From NCBI RefSeq assembly GCF_037055325.1, contig NZ_CP146373.1:2232001-2296000 (forward strand): DNA of 64,000 nucleotides, in the 5' to 3' direction. Shown here one piece after another: positions 36,149-45,352 of the stretch. Source of the DNA: Arachnia propionica. Its GTDB lineage: Bacteria; Actinomycetota; Actinomycetes; Propionibacteriales; Propionibacteriaceae. Numbering within the stretch: the stretch's first letter is position 1; each line of letters opens with the position of its first letter. The notes under the pieces are model-generated. The model saw only the letters and a program-made list of their open reading frames with translations, was not told where the DNA came from and ran no database searches. A program made the translations under genes and the position numbers.

Positions 36149-37420
36149 ATGCTTCCCACCGACGAAACCGCCACCGAGGTGGCCTTGGACCTGTTGACCG
36201 TTCTCGGATATGCAGCCATCGGATTCCTCGCAGGCGTCGTCGTCTCTGTGATCATCTCGATCATCATGCGGCAACTGGCCCGCCACCAGGAGGACCTGGG
36301 TTTCCTTAGCCGGAACCTACGACTCCCCCAGCGCCTCATCCTGACTGTCTTCGGCACTGGCATGGGCGTGCTGTTCGCCAGCGCCCCCACCCCGTGGCAG
36401 GCGGCACCCTCATGGCGGGCGAATTTCGAGCACTTTTTCCTGATCGTGATGATCTTCGCCGCTGCATACGGCATGACGGGAGTCATCAGAACCGTCGAGG
36501 ACGCTGTCCTCGCCCGTAAGAAGAACGCCCGGGAAACCCCGCAGTTCCGGCGCATCCGCACCCAGATGCAGGTCATAGCCCGAGTGCTGATCGGGGTGGT
36601 TTGGATCGGGGCAACCGCCGGAGCGCTGCTCACCTTCGATCAGTTCCGAGCCATCGGAACATCCCTGCTGGCCTCCGCCGGTCTGGTCTCACTGGTCGCC
36701 GGTCTCGCGGCGCAGTCGTCACTCACGAACGTCTTCGCCGGACTCCAGATCGCCTTCACCGGTTCCCTGCGCGTCGGCGACATCGTCGTCACAGACGACA
36801 ACCAAGGAACCGTCGAGGAGATCACCCTCACCTATGTGGTGCTGAGGAGCTGGGACGAGCGGCGCTGGATCGTGCCATCGACGCTGTTCACCACGAAAAC
36901 CTTCGAAAACTGGAGCCGGGAGGAACCGCGACAAACAGGAGTCATCGAATTCGACCTGGACTGGCTAGTTCCCGTGGAGGCCATGCGGATCGAGCTGCTG
37001 CGCCTAGTCAAAACCACGGACCTGTGGGACGGTCGCACCGTCGCTCTCCAGGTCATGGACGCCACGGGAGGTTCGGTCCGGGTTCGTGCCGTCGTTTCCG
37101 CGACGAACTCCAGCAGATTGTTCGAGCTTCGCTGCCTGCTGCGTGAACAGCTCATCAACTGGTTGCAGACCCAGGCGGTCTACGCTCTTCCCCGCACCCG
37201 CCTAGAGCCGGACACCACCACCGCTCCTCCCCGGGAGCAGCGCCAGGACTTCGTCGAGCAGGTCAAGGCCGACTGGGAGGCCGAGCAGGCCGACGAGCGG
37301 GAAGCCGCCCAGCTCCTGCCGCCCACAGAAAGCTCCGAGCACAACAACGATGACAAGAATCAGCAACATTCCGGGGGACGACTCGGCTGGCTGAAGGCCT
37401 TCCGCCGTTCCATCGGGTGA
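36149..37420 (+). CDS. MscS-family mechanosensitive channel protein
   Basis: This 423-residue membrane protein probably opens under membrane tension to release solutes. It has four or five hydrophobic segments and the MscS core: a Gly/Ala-rich pore helix (ASAGLVSLVAGLAAQSSLTN) followed by VFAGLQIAFTGSLRVGDIVV and the beta domain DDNQGTVEEITLTYVVLRSW. The last ~75 residues are charged and probably cytoplasmic. The frame is open to 36083 inside glnS, but the ATG at 36149 gives a sensible N-terminus. It converges on tuf. Confidence 0.9.
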   Translation: MLPTDETATEVALDLLTVLGYAAIGFLAGVVVSVIISIIMRQLARHQEDLGFLSRNLRLPQRLILTVFGTGMGVLFASAPTPWQAAPSWRANFEHFFLIVMIFAAAYGMTGVIRTVEDAVLARKKNARETPQFRRIRTQMQVIARVLIGVVWIGATAGALLTFDQFRAIGTSLLASAGLVSLVAGLAAQSSLTNVFAGLQIAFTGSLRVGDIVVTDDNQGTVEEITLTYVVLRSWDERRWIVPSTLFTTKTFENWSREEPRQTGVIEFDLDWLVPVEAMRIELLRLVKTTDLWDGRTVALQVMDATGGSVRVRAVVSATNSSRLFELRCLLREQLINWLQTQAVYALPRTRLEPDTTTAPPREQRQDFVEQVKADWEAEQADEREAAQLLPPTESSEHNNDDKNQQHSGGRLGWLKAFRRSIG

Positions 37421-37523
37421 CCCGTCCCCCGAAGAACATCACTGACAATTCCAGACGTTCCCTTGCCGTCTGGCATTCACGAGGCGGCCTCACCCAGAGC
37501 TTCCTCGGTTCTGCGCACACGAA

Positions 37524-37555
37524 GAAGGGGCCCACACATTCGTGCGGGCCCCTTC
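37524..37555 (-). terminator. Terminator after tuf
   Basis: GAAGGGGCCC (37524-37533) pairs perfectly with GGGCCCCTTC (37546-37555) with a 12-base loop. It lies 20 bases past the tuf stop and between convergent genes, so it may act in both directions. Confidence 0.85.
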
Positions 37556-37575
37556 CGTTGCCTGTCAGGCGGCGA

Positions 37576-38775
37576 TCACTTGATGATCTTGGTGACCTTG
37601 CCAGCACCAACGGTGCGGCCACCCTCGCGGATCGCGAACTTGAGGTTCTCCTCCATGGCGATGGGCTTGTTGAGGTGAACGGTCATGTCGGTGTTGTCAC
37701 CGGGCATGACCATTTCCTTGCCCTCCGGCAGCTGAACCACACCGGTGACGTCGGTGGTGCGGAAGTAGAACTGCGGGGAGTAGTTGGAGAAGAACGGCTT
37801 GTGACGACCGCCCTCTTCCTTGTTGAGCACGTAGACGGTGGCCTCGAAGTCGGTGTGCGGGGTGGTGGAACCGGGCTTGATCACGACCATGCCACGCTCC
37901 ACGTCCTCCTTCTTCGTGCCACGGAGCAGAAGGCCGACGTTCTCACCGGCGCGACCCTCGTCGAGGATCTTGCGGAACATCTCGACACCGGTGACGGTGG
38001 TGGTCTGCTTCTCGGGGCGGATGCCGACGAGGTCAACGGTGTCGCCGGTCCTGACGATACCGCGCTCGATACGACCGGTGATCACGGTGCCACGACCGGT
38101 GATGGTGAAGACGTCCTCGACGGGCATCAAGAACGGCTTGTCGGTGTCACGCTCGGGCTGCGGGATGTACTCGTCGACCGCATCCATGAGCTCGAGGATG
38201 CTGCCGGCCCACTTCTCGTCGCCGTTCAGCGCCGGGAAAGCCGCCACCCGGACGATCGGCAGGTTGTCGCCGTCGAACTCCTGGGCGGAGAGAATCTCGC
38301 GAAGCTCCATCTCGACCAGGTCGATGAGGTCGGCATCCTCGTCGGCGATCATGTCGCACTTGTTGAGGGCCACGACAATGGCCGGCACACCGACCTGACG
38401 GGCGAGCAGGATGTGCTCGTGGGTCTGCGCCATCGGGCCGTCGGTGGCGGCCACAACGAGGATCGCGCCGTCCATCTGAGCGGCACCGGTGATCATGTTC
38501 TTGACGTAGTCAGCGTGCCCGGGGCAGTCGACGTGCGCGTAGTGACGCTTCTCGGTCTGGTACTCGACGTGCGCGATCGAGATGGTGATACCGCGCTGAC
38601 GCTCCTCAGGGGCCTTGTCGATGCTGTCGAACGGGGACAGTTCGTTGAGCTCCGGGTACTTGTCGTGGAGCACCTTGGTGATCGCCGCGGTCAGAGTGGT
38701 CTTGCCGTGGTCGACGTGTCCGATGGTGCCGATGTTGCAGTGCGGCTTGGTCCGCTCAAACTTGGCCTTTGCCAC
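37576..38775 (-). CDS. tuf: Elongation factor Tu
   Basis: EF-Tu carries aminoacyl-tRNA to the ribosome with GTP. The product is 399 residues: [20 protein letters not shown] (G1), switch I with [14 protein letters not shown] (G3), NKCD (G4), then barrels II and III ending [14 protein letters not shown]. The start is GTG at 38775 behind AAGGAGCCCTAC; an upstream in-frame codon at 38850 adds residues not found in EF-Tu. It normally follows fusA in one operon. Here 3.3 kb of other genes separate them, and tuf has its own promoter. Confidence 0.98.
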   Translation of the reverse strand: MAKAKFERTKPHCNIGTIGHVDHGKTTLTAAITKVLHDKYPELNELSPFDSIDKAPEERQRGITISIAHVEYQTEKRHYAHVDCPGHADYVKNMITGAAQMDGAILVVAATDGPMAQTHEHILLARQVGVPAIVVALNKCDMIADEDADLIDLVEMELREILSAQEFDGDNLPIVRVAAFPALNGDEKWAGSILELMDAVDEYIPQPERDTDKPFLMPVEDVFTITGRGTVITGRIERGIVRTGDTVDLVGIRPEKQTTTVTGVEMFRKILDEGRAGENVGLLLRGTKKEDVERGMVVIKPGSTTPHTDFEATVYVLNKEEGGRHKPFFSNYSPQFYFRTTDVTGVVQLPEGKEMVMPGDNTDMTVHLNKPIAMEENLKFAIREGGRTVGAGKVTKIIK

Positions 38776-38899
38776 GTAGGGCTCCTTCTTGGTCCAACCA
38801 CGCACTGTGCGTGGCCATATATTCTGGTGCACCCCTGAGCTATGGGTCACACCAGGGGTCCGACGCCCAAAGCTTATTACCCGGGCGCATACCCGTGCA

Positions 38900-38927
38900 A
38901 TGCTATCGGGCCGCTCCTGGAAGTCAA
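38900..38927 (-). promoter_or_regulatory. Promoter of tuf
   Basis: On the minus strand TTGACT (38927-38922) and TAGCAT (38905-38900) are separated by 16 bases, a good primary-sigma match. The leader to the GTG start is about 115 bases and contains a palindrome CCACGCAC/GTGCGTGG near 38798-38814. Confidence 0.65.
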
Positions 38928-38952
38928 ACTCAAGGCCGCGCTCCAGCCCCCT

Positions 38953-39420
38953 TCAACAACCTTCGTCCAGAAAGGACTCATCCCCCGCGTCGAGCTGGCG
39001 GAGCTGTGCCACCCGCCCGGCATGCCGCCCACCCTCGAAGGAAGCTTTCAAGAAGGCCTCGCAGATGGCCAAGGCGACATCGGGGCCCACCACCCGGGAT
39101 CCGAAACACAGGACGTTCGCATTGTTGTGCCGCCGACTCATCGCTGCCGAATAGGCCTCGGAAACACATGCTGCACGAATCCCGTTGACTTTGTTGGCCG
39201 CGATGGAGATGCCGACGCCAGAGCCGCAGATCGCGATTCCCACATCGAAACGCGCTGCAGCCACCTCGTGAGCCAATCGAACCCCCCATTTCGCGTAATC
39301 GGTGCGCTCGGAGATGGCAGGTCCGCGATCCACCACGTCGTAGCCGAGCTCTCGCAGACGGGGAATAAGGTCGATGCGCAGATCGTGAGCAGCATGATCG
39401 CTGGTGATTCCAATTTTCAT
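38953..39420 (-). CDS. rpiB: RpiB/LacA/LacB family sugar-phosphate isomerase (ribose-5-phosphate isomerase B)
   Basis: The enzyme interconverts ribose-5-phosphate and ribulose-5-phosphate in the pentose phosphate pathway. The 155-residue product starts MKIGITSDHAAHDLRIDL, carries the active-site loop GIAICGSGVGISIAANKVNG with the catalytic Cys, and RRHNNANVLCFGSRVVGPDV. The length is normal. It stands alone between tuf and the Sel1 region; a role with allose or galactose-phosphate cannot be excluded. Confidence 0.9.
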   Translation of the reverse strand: MKIGITSDHAAHDLRIDLIPRLRELGYDVVDRGPAISERTDYAKWGVRLAHEVAAARFDVGIAICGSGVGISIAANKVNGIRAACVSEAYSAAMSRRHNNANVLCFGSRVVGPDVALAICEAFLKASFEGGRHAGRVAQLRQLDAGDESFLDEGC

Positions 39421-39670
39421 GCGACAACGTTACTGACCCGGCTCCAAGGTCTTCCATAAACCTCCTGTCACATTGCCCTCGGTGCGCGCCGCGCGGAATT
39501 CCAGCGTCCTCCTTGTGTCCGAACGAGCAGCACCACCGTCTCCCCTCTCCAAACCACCCAGAACCCCGCTCTACCAAGAACTTTTGCTCTTTTTGGGGCG
39601 GCTTGTGCCCGCGTTTGGGATATTTCACGGCCCTCCCGGTTCGAAGTAGACCCGGTTAGCCTCCAGCCCA

Positions 39671-39731
39671 ATGTCACAGGACGTCGAAACACTGATTGAC
39701 CGCGGCTTCTAGAATTACGGGCGAGGCGACA
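39671..39731 (+). pseudogene. 5' fragment of a decayed Sel1-repeat gene copy
   Basis: ATGTCACAGGACGTCGAAAC starts a segment nearly identical to the first 61 bases of the intact gene at 41464, with an in-frame TAG at codon 14. About 190 bases upstream are also duplicated (39478 onward compared with 41275 onward). Similarity stops after GGCGACA at 39731, where a ~1.3 kb block is inserted. Confidence 0.8.
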
Positions 39732-39881
39732 TGGGGCGAGTTCGGGCGCCTCGGCGACGTTGAAGCGCGTCAGGTCGCCGATCCCGTTTGACCACCGCCT
39801 CCGGCACCAAGTGCTCAAACGGGGCCAGGCGGCCCAGACGGATCCAGGGACCAGGGCCAGTCGAGGGCCTAAAATGGGTTA

Positions 39882-40895
39882 GTGGGCACTCATGAAATTC
39901 CCGCAGCATCACCTAACCGACGCAGCAGCCCGGGGCTGCTCGTCGTGGCCGGGGCGGGCCTCATCGGATCCCGCCTGGCGGACATGGCTCAGGACAGCGG
40001 CTGGAAGATCCGGATCCTCCACCGCAGCGGACCGGACAGGGCGCCGCAGAAAGGCCTCAAGGTTGACGCCTCCGGCAGAGAGCACACCTGGTGGGCCCCC
40101 GCCGAGCATCTCCTGGCACCCGAAGCCCTGGAGGGAGCAAGAGCCGTAGCGTGCTTGTCGGGCGCCCCGATCGCGCCGCGTCCCTGGACACCTGCGCGCC
40201 GTCGCGTGCTCGCGGCCTCGCGCCTGTCCACCACCGCCCTCATCGCCCGGGTCGCCGCGGGCCTGCCCCCGGCGATGCGGCCCGGGGTCCTGCTGAGCGG
40301 GTCGGCCACCGGCTTCTATGGGAATCAGGGGGATGAGATACTCGACGAGACGTGCGGTCCGGGCGAGGGTTTCCTGTCCGAGCTATGCCAGCGCTGGGAG
40401 GCCGCCGCAGGCCCGGCGGCACGGGTCGGACTGCGCACGATCCAGTCTCGCACGGGCTTGGTGGTCAACCCCTCGGGCGGGCTGGGCAAGATCCTCGGCA
40501 CCGCCTACCGGCTGGGGGCGGGGGCTCGGCTCGGTCGCGGCGACCAGTGGCAGCCATGGATCGGGCTGGAGGACGCCGCGGCTGCACTCCTATGGGCCAT
40601 CGAGCACGACGACGTCTGCGGGCCGGTCAACCTGACCGCACCCGAGCCCCTGCGTAACCGCGACCTTCATCGGCTGCTGTCCCGCTCACCCGGCCCACCC
40701 TCGCCAGCGGTAGTGCCTCAGTTCCTGCTGGACCGGGCGAGGAGGACCGGGGCGACCGGCGGTACCAGCAGCATCGGCAGCATGCTCGCCGAGCTGCTCG
40801 GCGCCTCCCAGCGTGCTGTCCCCCAGGCACTGCTCGCCTCCGGCTTCCGCTTCGCTGCGCCGAGCGCGGCCTCGATCTGGGGACCCGGCACCTGA
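39882..40895 (+). CDS. TIGR01777 family SDR-type epimerase/oxidoreductase
   Basis: The function is unknown; the family is related to YfcH and to a cell-division inhibitor-like plant protein. The 337-residue product has a Rossmann start (LLVVAGAGLIGSRLADMAQD), the family segments CLSGAPIAPRPWTPARRR and LLSGSATGFYGNQGDEILDE, and the C-terminal DUF1731-like domain LLGASQRAVPQALLASGFRF. It starts with GTG at 39882 without a strong ribosome site. It is higher in GC than its surroundings and lies inside the block that splits the duplicated Sel1 gene, so it may have arrived by insertion. Confidence 0.85.
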   Translation: MGTHEIPAASPNRRSSPGLLVVAGAGLIGSRLADMAQDSGWKIRILHRSGPDRAPQKGLKVDASGREHTWWAPAEHLLAPEALEGARAVACLSGAPIAPRPWTPARRRVLAASRLSTTALIARVAAGLPPAMRPGVLLSGSATGFYGNQGDEILDETCGPGEGFLSELCQRWEAAAGPAARVGLRTIQSRTGLVVNPSGGLGKILGTAYRLGAGARLGRGDQWQPWIGLEDAAAALLWAIEHDDVCGPVNLTAPEPLRNRDLHRLLSRSPGPPSPAVVPQFLLDRARRTGATGGTSSIGSMLAELLGASQRAVPQALLASGFRFAAPSAASIWGPGT

Positions 40896-41020
40896 CTCCC
40901 GCCCCGACGCCGCGGCGACCATGATGTGAACATCGCGGTGTCGGGCTGCCTCGCCGCCCGACGGGAGCATGAGATGGGGCCACCGACCGCCGGAGTGCGG
41001 CTGCCCTAGCCCCGACGGGG

Positions 41021-41262
41021 TCCGACACCATGGTCAACCAGGGTCTCCTGGTCAACAACCCCACGGAGCACTGCAAGGCAACCCAGTGGTTCTTCCGCAC
41101 TGCCCTGCTGGGCAACAGCGACGGCATGTTGTCGCCCAGCAAGGTCCTCCAGGAACACGGGGACCACGCAGTCATCCAGAACTGGCTGCAGAAAGTCGTC
41201 GACCTAGGGGACCCCCGCCATCGATGCCCTGACCCGGGCCAGGAACACTCCCACGATTTCTC
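41021..41262 (+). pseudogene. 3' fragment of the decayed Sel1-repeat gene copy
   Basis: From TCCGACACCATGGTCAACC the sequence matches codons of the intact gene from 41571 to about 41812, including TQWFFRTALLGNSDGM against TQWFFRAALLGNTDGM. A one-base deletion near 41217 breaks the frame. With the fragment at 39671 it makes up one ancestral copy that has lost ~48 bases at the insertion site. Confidence 0.8.
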
Positions 41263-41463
41263 TTCCCACCACCCTCAATGCGCGACGCGCAGATTTTCCG
41301 CGTCCTCCTTTTGCCCGACCGGGCGACGTCCCAGCTTCCTGGAGCACAACCCTCTAAATCCGCTCTGACAAGCACTTTTGCCCAGATAGAAGCCGAAAAC
41401 CCCTGCGTTTCAGGCACCCCTCCCCTCTCCTCTCCCGAAACAGGTCCGGTTAGTCTCCATCTC

Positions 41464-41874
41464 ATGTCACAGGACGTCGAAACACTGATTGACCTCGGCT
41501 TCAAGGCCTACGGGCGAGGCGACAACACCCAGGCGGCACGTTGGTGGCGGATGGCAGCGGCGCAAAGACGCTCCGACGCCATGGTCAACCTCGGCCTCCT
41601 GACGGACAACCCCACAGACCGCGAGGAGGCCACGCAGTGGTTCTTCCGCGCCGCCCTATTGGGCAACACTGACGGCATGCTGCTTCTCAGCGGAATTCTT
41701 CAGGAACAAGGAGACCACGTCATCGCACAGAGTTGGTTGCAGAAGGCCGCCGATCTGGGCGATCCTCGCGCAATCGAGGCTTTGGCACAGGCCCGGAACA
41801 CCCCCAGGCGCATGGAGACCGCACCGAAACATAGCACCGCGGATCAGCTCAACGATCTGACCCTGGTGGACTGA
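41464..41874 (+). CDS. Small Sel1-repeat (TPR-like) protein
   Basis: The 136-residue protein has helical Sel1-type repeats: GFKAYGRGDNTQAARWWRMA, AMVNLGLLTDNPTDREEATQ with WFFRAALLGNTDGMLLLSGI, and AQSWLQKAADLGDPRAIEAL. Such repeats are protein-binding scaffolds. The ATG at 41464 is preceded by a region that is also duplicated at 39478-39670. The frame is open to 41278 but residues before 41464 do not resemble repeats. The partner and role are unknown. A hairpin follows the gene. Confidence 0.78.
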   Translation: MSQDVETLIDLGFKAYGRGDNTQAARWWRMAAAQRRSDAMVNLGLLTDNPTDREEATQWFFRAALLGNTDGMLLLSGILQEQGDHVIAQSWLQKAADLGDPRAIEALAQARNTPRRMETAPKHSTADQLNDLTLVD

Positions 41875-41892
41875 CAACCGATTCCCCCTCAC

Positions 41893-41925
41893 GGGCCCCG
41901 TCCGCTCCTGCACGGGCGGGCCTTT
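41893..41925 (+). terminator. Probable terminator after the Sel1 gene
   Basis: GGCCCCGTCCG (from 41894) pairs with CGGGCGGGCC (to 41922) with a bulge, and a short T run follows on the plus strand. Confidence 0.5.
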
Positions 41926-42006
41926 CAGCGTCTCCCGCCACGAGAAGTGAGCGAGCCGCAAAGGCCCACGAGCACCAGCTCCAGGACAAAACCACACTGG
42001 GAAAGG

Positions 42007-42044
42007 CCAACCGGCCCGGGACCTGAAGGTCCCGGGCCGGTTGG
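42007..42044 (-). terminator. Terminator after fusA
   Basis: CCAACCGGCCCGGGACC (42007-42023) pairs perfectly over 17 bases with GGTCCCGGGCCGGTTGG (42028-42044), with a four-base loop. It lies 16 bases past the fusA stop and separates fusA from tuf transcription. Confidence 0.88.
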
Positions 42045-42059
42045 ATTGTTCAGTGCGAA

Positions 42060-44159
42060 TCACTCGCCGCCGCGAGCCTTGGCGACGATCTCCTCCGAAA
42101 TGTTCTTCGGGGTCTCGGCGTAGGAGTCGAACTCCATGGAGTAGGAGGCCTGACCCGAGGTCTTCGAGCGCAGGTCACCGACATAGCCGAACATCTCCGA
42201 CAGCGGAACCAAGGCGCGCACGACGCGGTTGCCATGCAGTTCGTCCATCGACTGGACGTGGCCACGCCGGGCGTTCAGATCACCGATCACGGTGCCGAGG
42301 TAGTCCTCGGGGGTGGTGACCTCGACGGCCATCATCGGCTCCAGGATCGCCGGATCGGCCTTCCTCGCAGCCTCCTTGAAGGCCATCGAGCCGGCCAGCT
42401 TGAACGCCAGCTCCGAGGAGTCGACGTCGTGGTAAGCGCCATCGGTCAGAGTGACCTTGATGTCCTCGACCGGGTAGCCAGCAAGCACACCAAACTGCAT
42501 TGCCTCCTTGATGCCGGCGTCGACCGCAGGGATGTACTCCTTCGGGATACGCCCACCTGTGACGGCGTTGACGAACTCGTAGCCCGAACCGGCCTCGGTG
42601 GGTTCCAGGTCGATGATGACGCGACCGAACTGACCCGAGCCACCGGACTGCTTCTTGTGGGTGTACTCCACTTTCTCCACCTTGCGGCGCAGCGTCTCAC
42701 GGTAGGCAACCTGCGGTTTACCGATGTTGGCTTCCACCTTGAATTCGCGCTTCATGCGGTCAATCAGCACCTCGAGGTGCAACTCACCCATGCCTGCGAT
42801 GATGGTCTGACCGGTCTCCTCGTCGGTGTGGACACGGAAGGTCGGGTCCTCCTCGGCGAGCCGTTGGATGGCCACCGACAGCTTCTCCTGGTCCGATTTC
42901 GACTTCGGCTCAATGGCCTGCTCGATGACGGGGTTCGGGAACTCCATCGATTCCAGGATGATCGGGTGCGCGGGATCGCAGAGGGTCTCGCCGGTGGTGG
43001 TGTCCTTCAGACCCATCACGGCGCAGATCATGCCTGCGCCAATCGATTCGATCTCTTCACGCTTGTTGGCGTGCATCTGGTAGATCTTGCCGATGCGTTC
43101 CTTCCTGCCCTTGGTCGCATTCAGAACCTGCGATCCGGCTTTCAGCACACCAGAGTAGATGCGGATGAAGGTCAGCTTGCCCAGATGCGGGTCCGCGGCG
43201 ATCTTGAAGGCCAGAATCGACAGCGGCTCGTCCTCGGATGGTTTGCGGGACATCTCGATGGATTCGTCACCCGGCTTGAAACCCTCGATGGCAGGCACGT
43301 CCAACGGTGAGGGCAGGTAGTCGACGACTGCATCCAGCAGCGGCTGCACGCCCTTGTTCTTGAACGAGGTACCACACACCACCGCGGTGAAGGCGGAGGA
43401 CAACACACCGCGGCGGATGGCGGCCTTGATCTGCTCGACGGTGATGGCCTCGGGATCCTCCAGCCACAGCTCCATGAACTCGTCGTCGTGCTCGGCGATG
43501 GTTTCCAGCATCTCGGCACGGGCAACCTCGGCTGCCTCGACCATGTCAGCGGGAATGTCCTTGACCTCGTAGTCCTCAAGCCCCGGTTTGGTGACCTCGA
43601 TCGGCCAGATGTTGGCCTTCATGGTGACCAGGTCGACCTGGCCCTGGAAGTTGGCCTCCGCGCCGATCGGCAACTGCAGCAGCACCGGAGTGGCATTGAG
43701 ACGTTCACGGATGGTCTTGACGCAGTGCTCAAAGGATGCACCCGTGCGGTCCAGCTTGTTGATGTAGCAGATGCGCGGCACCCCATACTTGGTTGCCTGG
43801 CGCCACACGGTCTGCGACTGCGGTTCCACACCTGCAACGCCGTCGAACACCGCCACTGCCCCATCGAGCACACGCAGGGAGCGCTCCACCTCGACCGTGA
43901 AGTCAACGTGTCCCGGGGTGTCGAGGATGTTGATCTGGATGTCGTGCCAGAAGGCGGTGGTGGCAGCGGATGTAATGGTGATACCGCGTTCCTGCTCCTG
44001 CTCCATCCAGTCCATGGTGGCGGCGCCGTCGTGAACCTCGCCGATCTTGTAGGACTTGCCGGTGTAGAAGAGGATGCGCTCGGTTGTGGTGGTCTTACCG
44101 GCGTCGATGTGCGCCATGATGCCGATGTTGCGAACCTTGGACAGGTCGATCTTGGCCAC
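42060..44159 (-). CDS. fusA: Elongation factor G
   Basis: EF-G drives translocation and, with RRF, ribosome recycling. The 699-residue product has the GTPase motifs [20 protein letters not shown] (G1), [22 protein letters not shown] (G3) and NKLDRTGA (G4), then domains II-V with [18 protein letters not shown] and the C-terminal domain. It starts with GTG at 44159 behind AAAGGACTGAAC. It follows rpsG by 70 bases with a hairpin in between, and a 17-bp terminator follows it. Confidence 0.98.
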   Translation of the reverse strand: MAKIDLSKVRNIGIMAHIDAGKTTTTERILFYTGKSYKIGEVHDGAATMDWMEQEQERGITITSAATTAFWHDIQINILDTPGHVDFTVEVERSLRVLDGAVAVFDGVAGVEPQSQTVWRQATKYGVPRICYINKLDRTGASFEHCVKTIRERLNATPVLLQLPIGAEANFQGQVDLVTMKANIWPIEVTKPGLEDYEVKDIPADMVEAAEVARAEMLETIAEHDDEFMELWLEDPEAITVEQIKAAIRRGVLSSAFTAVVCGTSFKNKGVQPLLDAVVDYLPSPLDVPAIEGFKPGDESIEMSRKPSEDEPLSILAFKIAADPHLGKLTFIRIYSGVLKAGSQVLNATKGRKERIGKIYQMHANKREEIESIGAGMICAVMGLKDTTTGETLCDPAHPIILESMEFPNPVIEQAIEPKSKSDQEKLSVAIQRLAEEDPTFRVHTDEETGQTIIAGMGELHLEVLIDRMKREFKVEANIGKPQVAYRETLRRKVEKVEYTHKKQSGGSGQFGRVIIDLEPTEAGSGYEFVNAVTGGRIPKEYIPAVDAGIKEAMQFGVLAGYPVEDIKVTLTDGAYHDVDSSELAFKLAGSMAFKEAARKADPAILEPMMAVEVTTPEDYLGTVIGDLNARRGHVQSMDELHGNRVVRALVPLSEMFGYVGDLRSKTSGQASYSMEFDSYAETPKNISEEIVAKARGGE

Positions 44160-44199
44160 GTTCAGTCCTTTACTGAAGAAGTCTGTGAAGCGGTGAGAA

Positions 44200-44221
44200 C
44201 CCCCGGGCGAAGGCCCGGGGG
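44200..44221 (-). promoter_or_regulatory. Hairpin between rpsG and fusA
   Basis: CCCCCGGGC (44200-44208) and GCCCGGGGG (44213-44221) form a 9-bp GC stem with a GAAG loop, 9 bases past the rpsG stop. It may lower or process the mRNA between rpsG and fusA, or be a partial terminator. Confidence 0.6.
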
Positions 44222-44229
44222 CAAGGCGA

Positions 44230-44700
44230 TCACCAGCGGTAATGAGCGAAGGCGCGGTTGGCCTCGGCCATCTTGTGGGTATCTTCGCGGCGCTTGACGG
44301 AAGCGCCGAGCCCGTTGGAGGCGTCCAGAATCTCGTTCATGAGCCGCTCGGTCATGGTCTTCTCACGACGGGCGCGGGAGAAGCTGACGAGCCAACGCAT
44401 GGCCAGCGTGGTCTGGCGTCCCGGTTTGACTTCGATCGGCACCTGGTAGGTGGCGCCGCCGACGCGACGGGACTTGACCTCGATGGAGGGCTTGACGTTG
44501 TCGAGGGCCCGCTTCAGGGTCTGGACGGGGTCCTGCCCGGTCTTGGCGCGGGTTCCTTCGAGGGCGTTGTAGACGATGGACTGGGCCACGGTCTTCTTGC
44601 CGTCGAGCAGGATCTTGCTGACGAGCTGGCTCACCAGCGGGGAGCCGTAGACCGGATCGACCATGACGGGGCGCTTGGGCGCTGGTCCCTTGCGAGGCAT
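44230..44700 (-). CDS. rpsG: 30S ribosomal protein S7
   Basis: S7 (uS7) starts assembly of the 30S head. The 156-residue product opens [20 protein letters not shown] and has the signature [20 protein letters not shown] and [20 protein letters not shown]. It is of normal length. The start overlaps the rpsL stop (TAATG). Confidence 0.98.
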   Translation of the reverse strand: MPRKGPAPKRPVMVDPVYGSPLVSQLVSKILLDGKKTVAQSIVYNALEGTRAKTGQDPVQTLKRALDNVKPSIEVKSRRVGGATYQVPIEVKPGRQTTLAMRWLVSFSRARREKTMTERLMNEILDASNGLGASVKRREDTHKMAEANRAFAHYRW

Positions 44701-45071
44701 TACTTCTCCTTCTTCGCGCCGTAACGGCTGCGGGCCTGCTTGCGGCCCTTGACACCCTGGGTGTCGAGGGCGCCGCGGATGATCTTGTAACGGACGCCGG
44801 GCAGGTCCTTCACACGGCCACCACGCACCAGCACCATCGAGTGCTCCTGCAGGTTGTGGCCGACGCCCGGAATGTAGGCGGTGACTTCGATGCCGGAACT
44901 CAGGCGGACACGCGCAACCTTGCGCAGGGCGGAGTTTGGCTTCTTCGGAGTGGTGGTGTAGACGCGAGTGCAGACCCCACGACGCTGCGGCGAGCCCTTA
45001 AGAGCGGGCGTCTTGTTCTTGCTGACCTTGTCGGTGCGGCCCTTGCGGACCAGCTGCTGAATTGTTGGCAC
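44700..45071 (-). CDS. rpsL: 30S ribosomal protein S12
   Basis: S12 (uS12) monitors codon-anticodon pairing. The 123-residue product contains [20 protein letters not shown] and [20 protein letters not shown]. Lys43 and Lys88 are the wild-type residues, so the allele predicts streptomycin sensitivity at this locus. It starts with GTG at 45071 and is the first gene of the str block. Confidence 0.98.
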   Translation of the reverse strand: MPTIQQLVRKGRTDKVSKNKTPALKGSPQRRGVCTRVYTTTPKKPNSALRKVARVRLSSGIEVTAYIPGVGHNLQEHSMVLVRGGRVKDLPGVRYKIIRGALDTQGVKGRKQARSRYGAKKEK

Positions 45072-45279
45072 CTGTTGGTATCACTTTCGTTGTCTGGACG
45101 GGTATCCCTGGCTCGCAGCCGTCCCCAAGGAGCTTCCCGGGTCACCGTTTCCGTGAGCATCGCTGACGCGGCTGCCGTGCGAACTCCGCACAGACCCGGG
45201 ACTTCTTCGCAACTCAAGGATCCTCAGGGTCATGCCAGGGCACGCACAAAGTGTCCACTCACGGCGGACACACTCGGCA

Positions 45280-45308
45280 AGGGTACAACGCTCGATTGTC
45301 GGGGTCAA
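45280..45308 (-). promoter_or_regulatory. Promoter of the rpsL-rpsG-fusA block
   Basis: On the minus strand TTGACC (45308-45303) and TACCCT (45285-45280) are 17 bases apart. The leader to rpsL is about 200 bases and its start contains an inverted repeat GTGTCC/GGACAC (45249-45269). Confidence 0.65.
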
Positions 45309-45352
45309 ACATACGATTCCACGAGCCCTCCTTCACCATGTGGGGCCAAAGA

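Noticed and set aside
41278-41463. N-terminal extension of the Sel1 protein
   Set aside because: The extra 62 codons lie in the duplicated upstream region, show no repeat pattern, and the matching stretch before the other copy is not conserved as protein.
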